Of a DNA stretch of 64,000 bases, positions 63,234 through 64,000 are shown piece by piece. This stretch comes from Caenibius sp. WL (GTDB lineage Bacteria > Pseudomonadota > Alphaproteobacteria > Sphingomonadales > Sphingomonadaceae): assembly GCF_019803445.1 (NCBI RefSeq), contig NZ_CP081844.1, forward strand, positions 1,562,501-1,626,500. The letters are read 5' to 3'. Under the pieces are notes generated by a model. The model saw nothing but the letters and a program-made list of their open reading frames with translations. It ran no database searches and was not told the origin of the DNA. A program made the position numbers and the translations under genes. Position 1 is the stretch's first letter, and each line of letters opens with the position of its first letter.

Positions 63234-64000
63234 ATGGATACCACCACCACTGACGATTCCTCCGATCCGTTCGACGCGATTGTGGATGCCCCGTTCGATT
63301 CCGCCCTGTCGGAGCGGTATCTGGTCTATGCCCTGTCGACGATCACCGCGCGTTCGCTGCCCGATCTGCGCGACGGGTTGAAACCCGTCCATCGCCGGCT
63401 GCTGTGGGCGATGCGGCAGTTGAAGCTCGATCCGGGGCAGGCGTTCAAGAAATCGGCGCGCGTGGTCGGCGATGTGATCGGCAAGTATCACCCGCATGGC
63501 GATACCAGCGTCTATGACGCGATGGTTCGCCTGGCGCAGAATTTCGCGCTGCGCTATCCGCTGGTCGAAGGGCAGGGCAATTTCGGCAATATCGATGGCG
63601 ATAACGCCGCCGCCTATCGCTATACCGAAGCGCGCCTGACCCCCACCGCCATCCGCCTGATGGCGGGGCTGGACGAAGGCACGGTCGATTTCATCCCGAC
63701 TTACAACGGGGAAGAGGAAGAGCCCGATATCTTCCCGGGCCTGTTCCCCAATCTGCTGGCCAACGGGGCCAGCGGCATCGCCGTGGGCATGGCGACCAAT
63801 ATCCCCAGCCACAACGTGGCTGAAATCGTCGATGCGGCATTGGAACTGATCGACAATCCCCATGTCGAACACGGGCAATTGATGCAGGTGTTCCAGGGGC
63901 CGGATTTCCCCACCGGGGGTGTGATCGTCGACAGCCCTGAGGTGATTTCCGCCGCGTATGAAACCGGGCGCGGATCGTTTCGCGTGCGCGGACGGTTCCA
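63234..64000 (+). CDS. parC: DNA topoisomerase IV subunit A, partial (3' end outside window)
   Basis: The N-terminal 255 codons of ParC. Y130 in [11 protein letters not shown] is the DNA-cleaving tyrosine, and the drug-sensitivity region reads [19 protein letters not shown]. Opening [28 protein letters not shown] is the type IIA topoisomerase pattern. ParC decatenates sister chromosomes with ParE. The ParC rather than GyrA assignment rests on the opening region ([15 protein letters not shown]) and the [12 protein letters not shown] text, and is likely but not certain. ATG 63234 has GGGC upstream. Confidence 0.93.
   Translation, partial: MDTTTTDDSSDPFDAIVDAPFDSALSERYLVYALSTITARSLPDLRDGLKPVHRRLLWAMRQLKLDPGQAFKKSARVVGDVIGKYHPHGDTSVYDAMVRLAQNFALRYPLVEGQGNFGNIDGDNAAAYRYTEARLTPTAIRLMAGLDEGTVDFIPTYNGEEEEPDIFPGLFPNLLANGASGIAVGMATNIPSHNVAEIVDAALELIDNPHVEHGQLMQVFQGPDFPTGGVIVDSPEVISAAYETGRGSFRVRGRF

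Overview
The window reads as a chromosomal segment of a high-GC alphaproteobacterium, most likely a sphingomonad (Novosphingobium/Sphingobium/Sphingopyxis type). The reasons are the four TonB-dependent receptors, the ChvG/ChvI-HprK-RapZ-EIIA-HPr-PckA neighbourhood, CobS/BolA/J-domain genes, a short HprK and the general gene complement. No species is claimed.

Bases 1-16,950 look like an accessory island. Composition there is visibly less GC-rich than the rest, and it holds uptake and catabolic modules: (i) receptor, SDR and DUF1214-like protein with a divergent AraC regulator; (ii) a siderophore receptor facing a DUF3649-PepSY-DUF3325 iron operon across a 25-bp Fur-like palindrome; (iii) an AraC regulator divergent from an SDR, luciferase-like monooxygenase and receptor operon. 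The island abuts the 3' end of a tRNA-Phe gene (16954-17029, minus strand). Between it and the tRNA lies a badly frameshifted tyrosine recombinase remnant, which fits an old integration at that tRNA.

From 17 to 33 kb the content is core: yacG, an RNase E/G-like gene, maf, infA, an unusual Gly-rich TonB receptor, uvrC, tesB, hppA, thiL, nusB, hisD and hisG. From 33 to 43 kb a bolA/J-domain/cobS neighbourhood is interrupted by a ten-gene VOC/GST/DUF1428/RibD detoxification-like cluster. That cluster is transcribed away from a divergent HxlR regulator with a 17-bp palindrome in the shared promoter. cobT is not next to cobS; two long inverted repeats follow cobS instead.

From 43 to 64 kb the genes are truA, fmt, recR, def, rmuC, lipoproteins, an rRNA/tRNA methyltransferase, the regulatory PTS (HPr, EIIA), rapZ, hprK, chvG, chvI and pckA. 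Then come DUF937-like small proteins, an alpha/beta hydrolase, two overlapping cysteine desulfurases, a 2Fe-2S ferredoxin, a DUF4349 lipoprotein and the start of parC. Three families of intergenic repeats are scattered through the core part.
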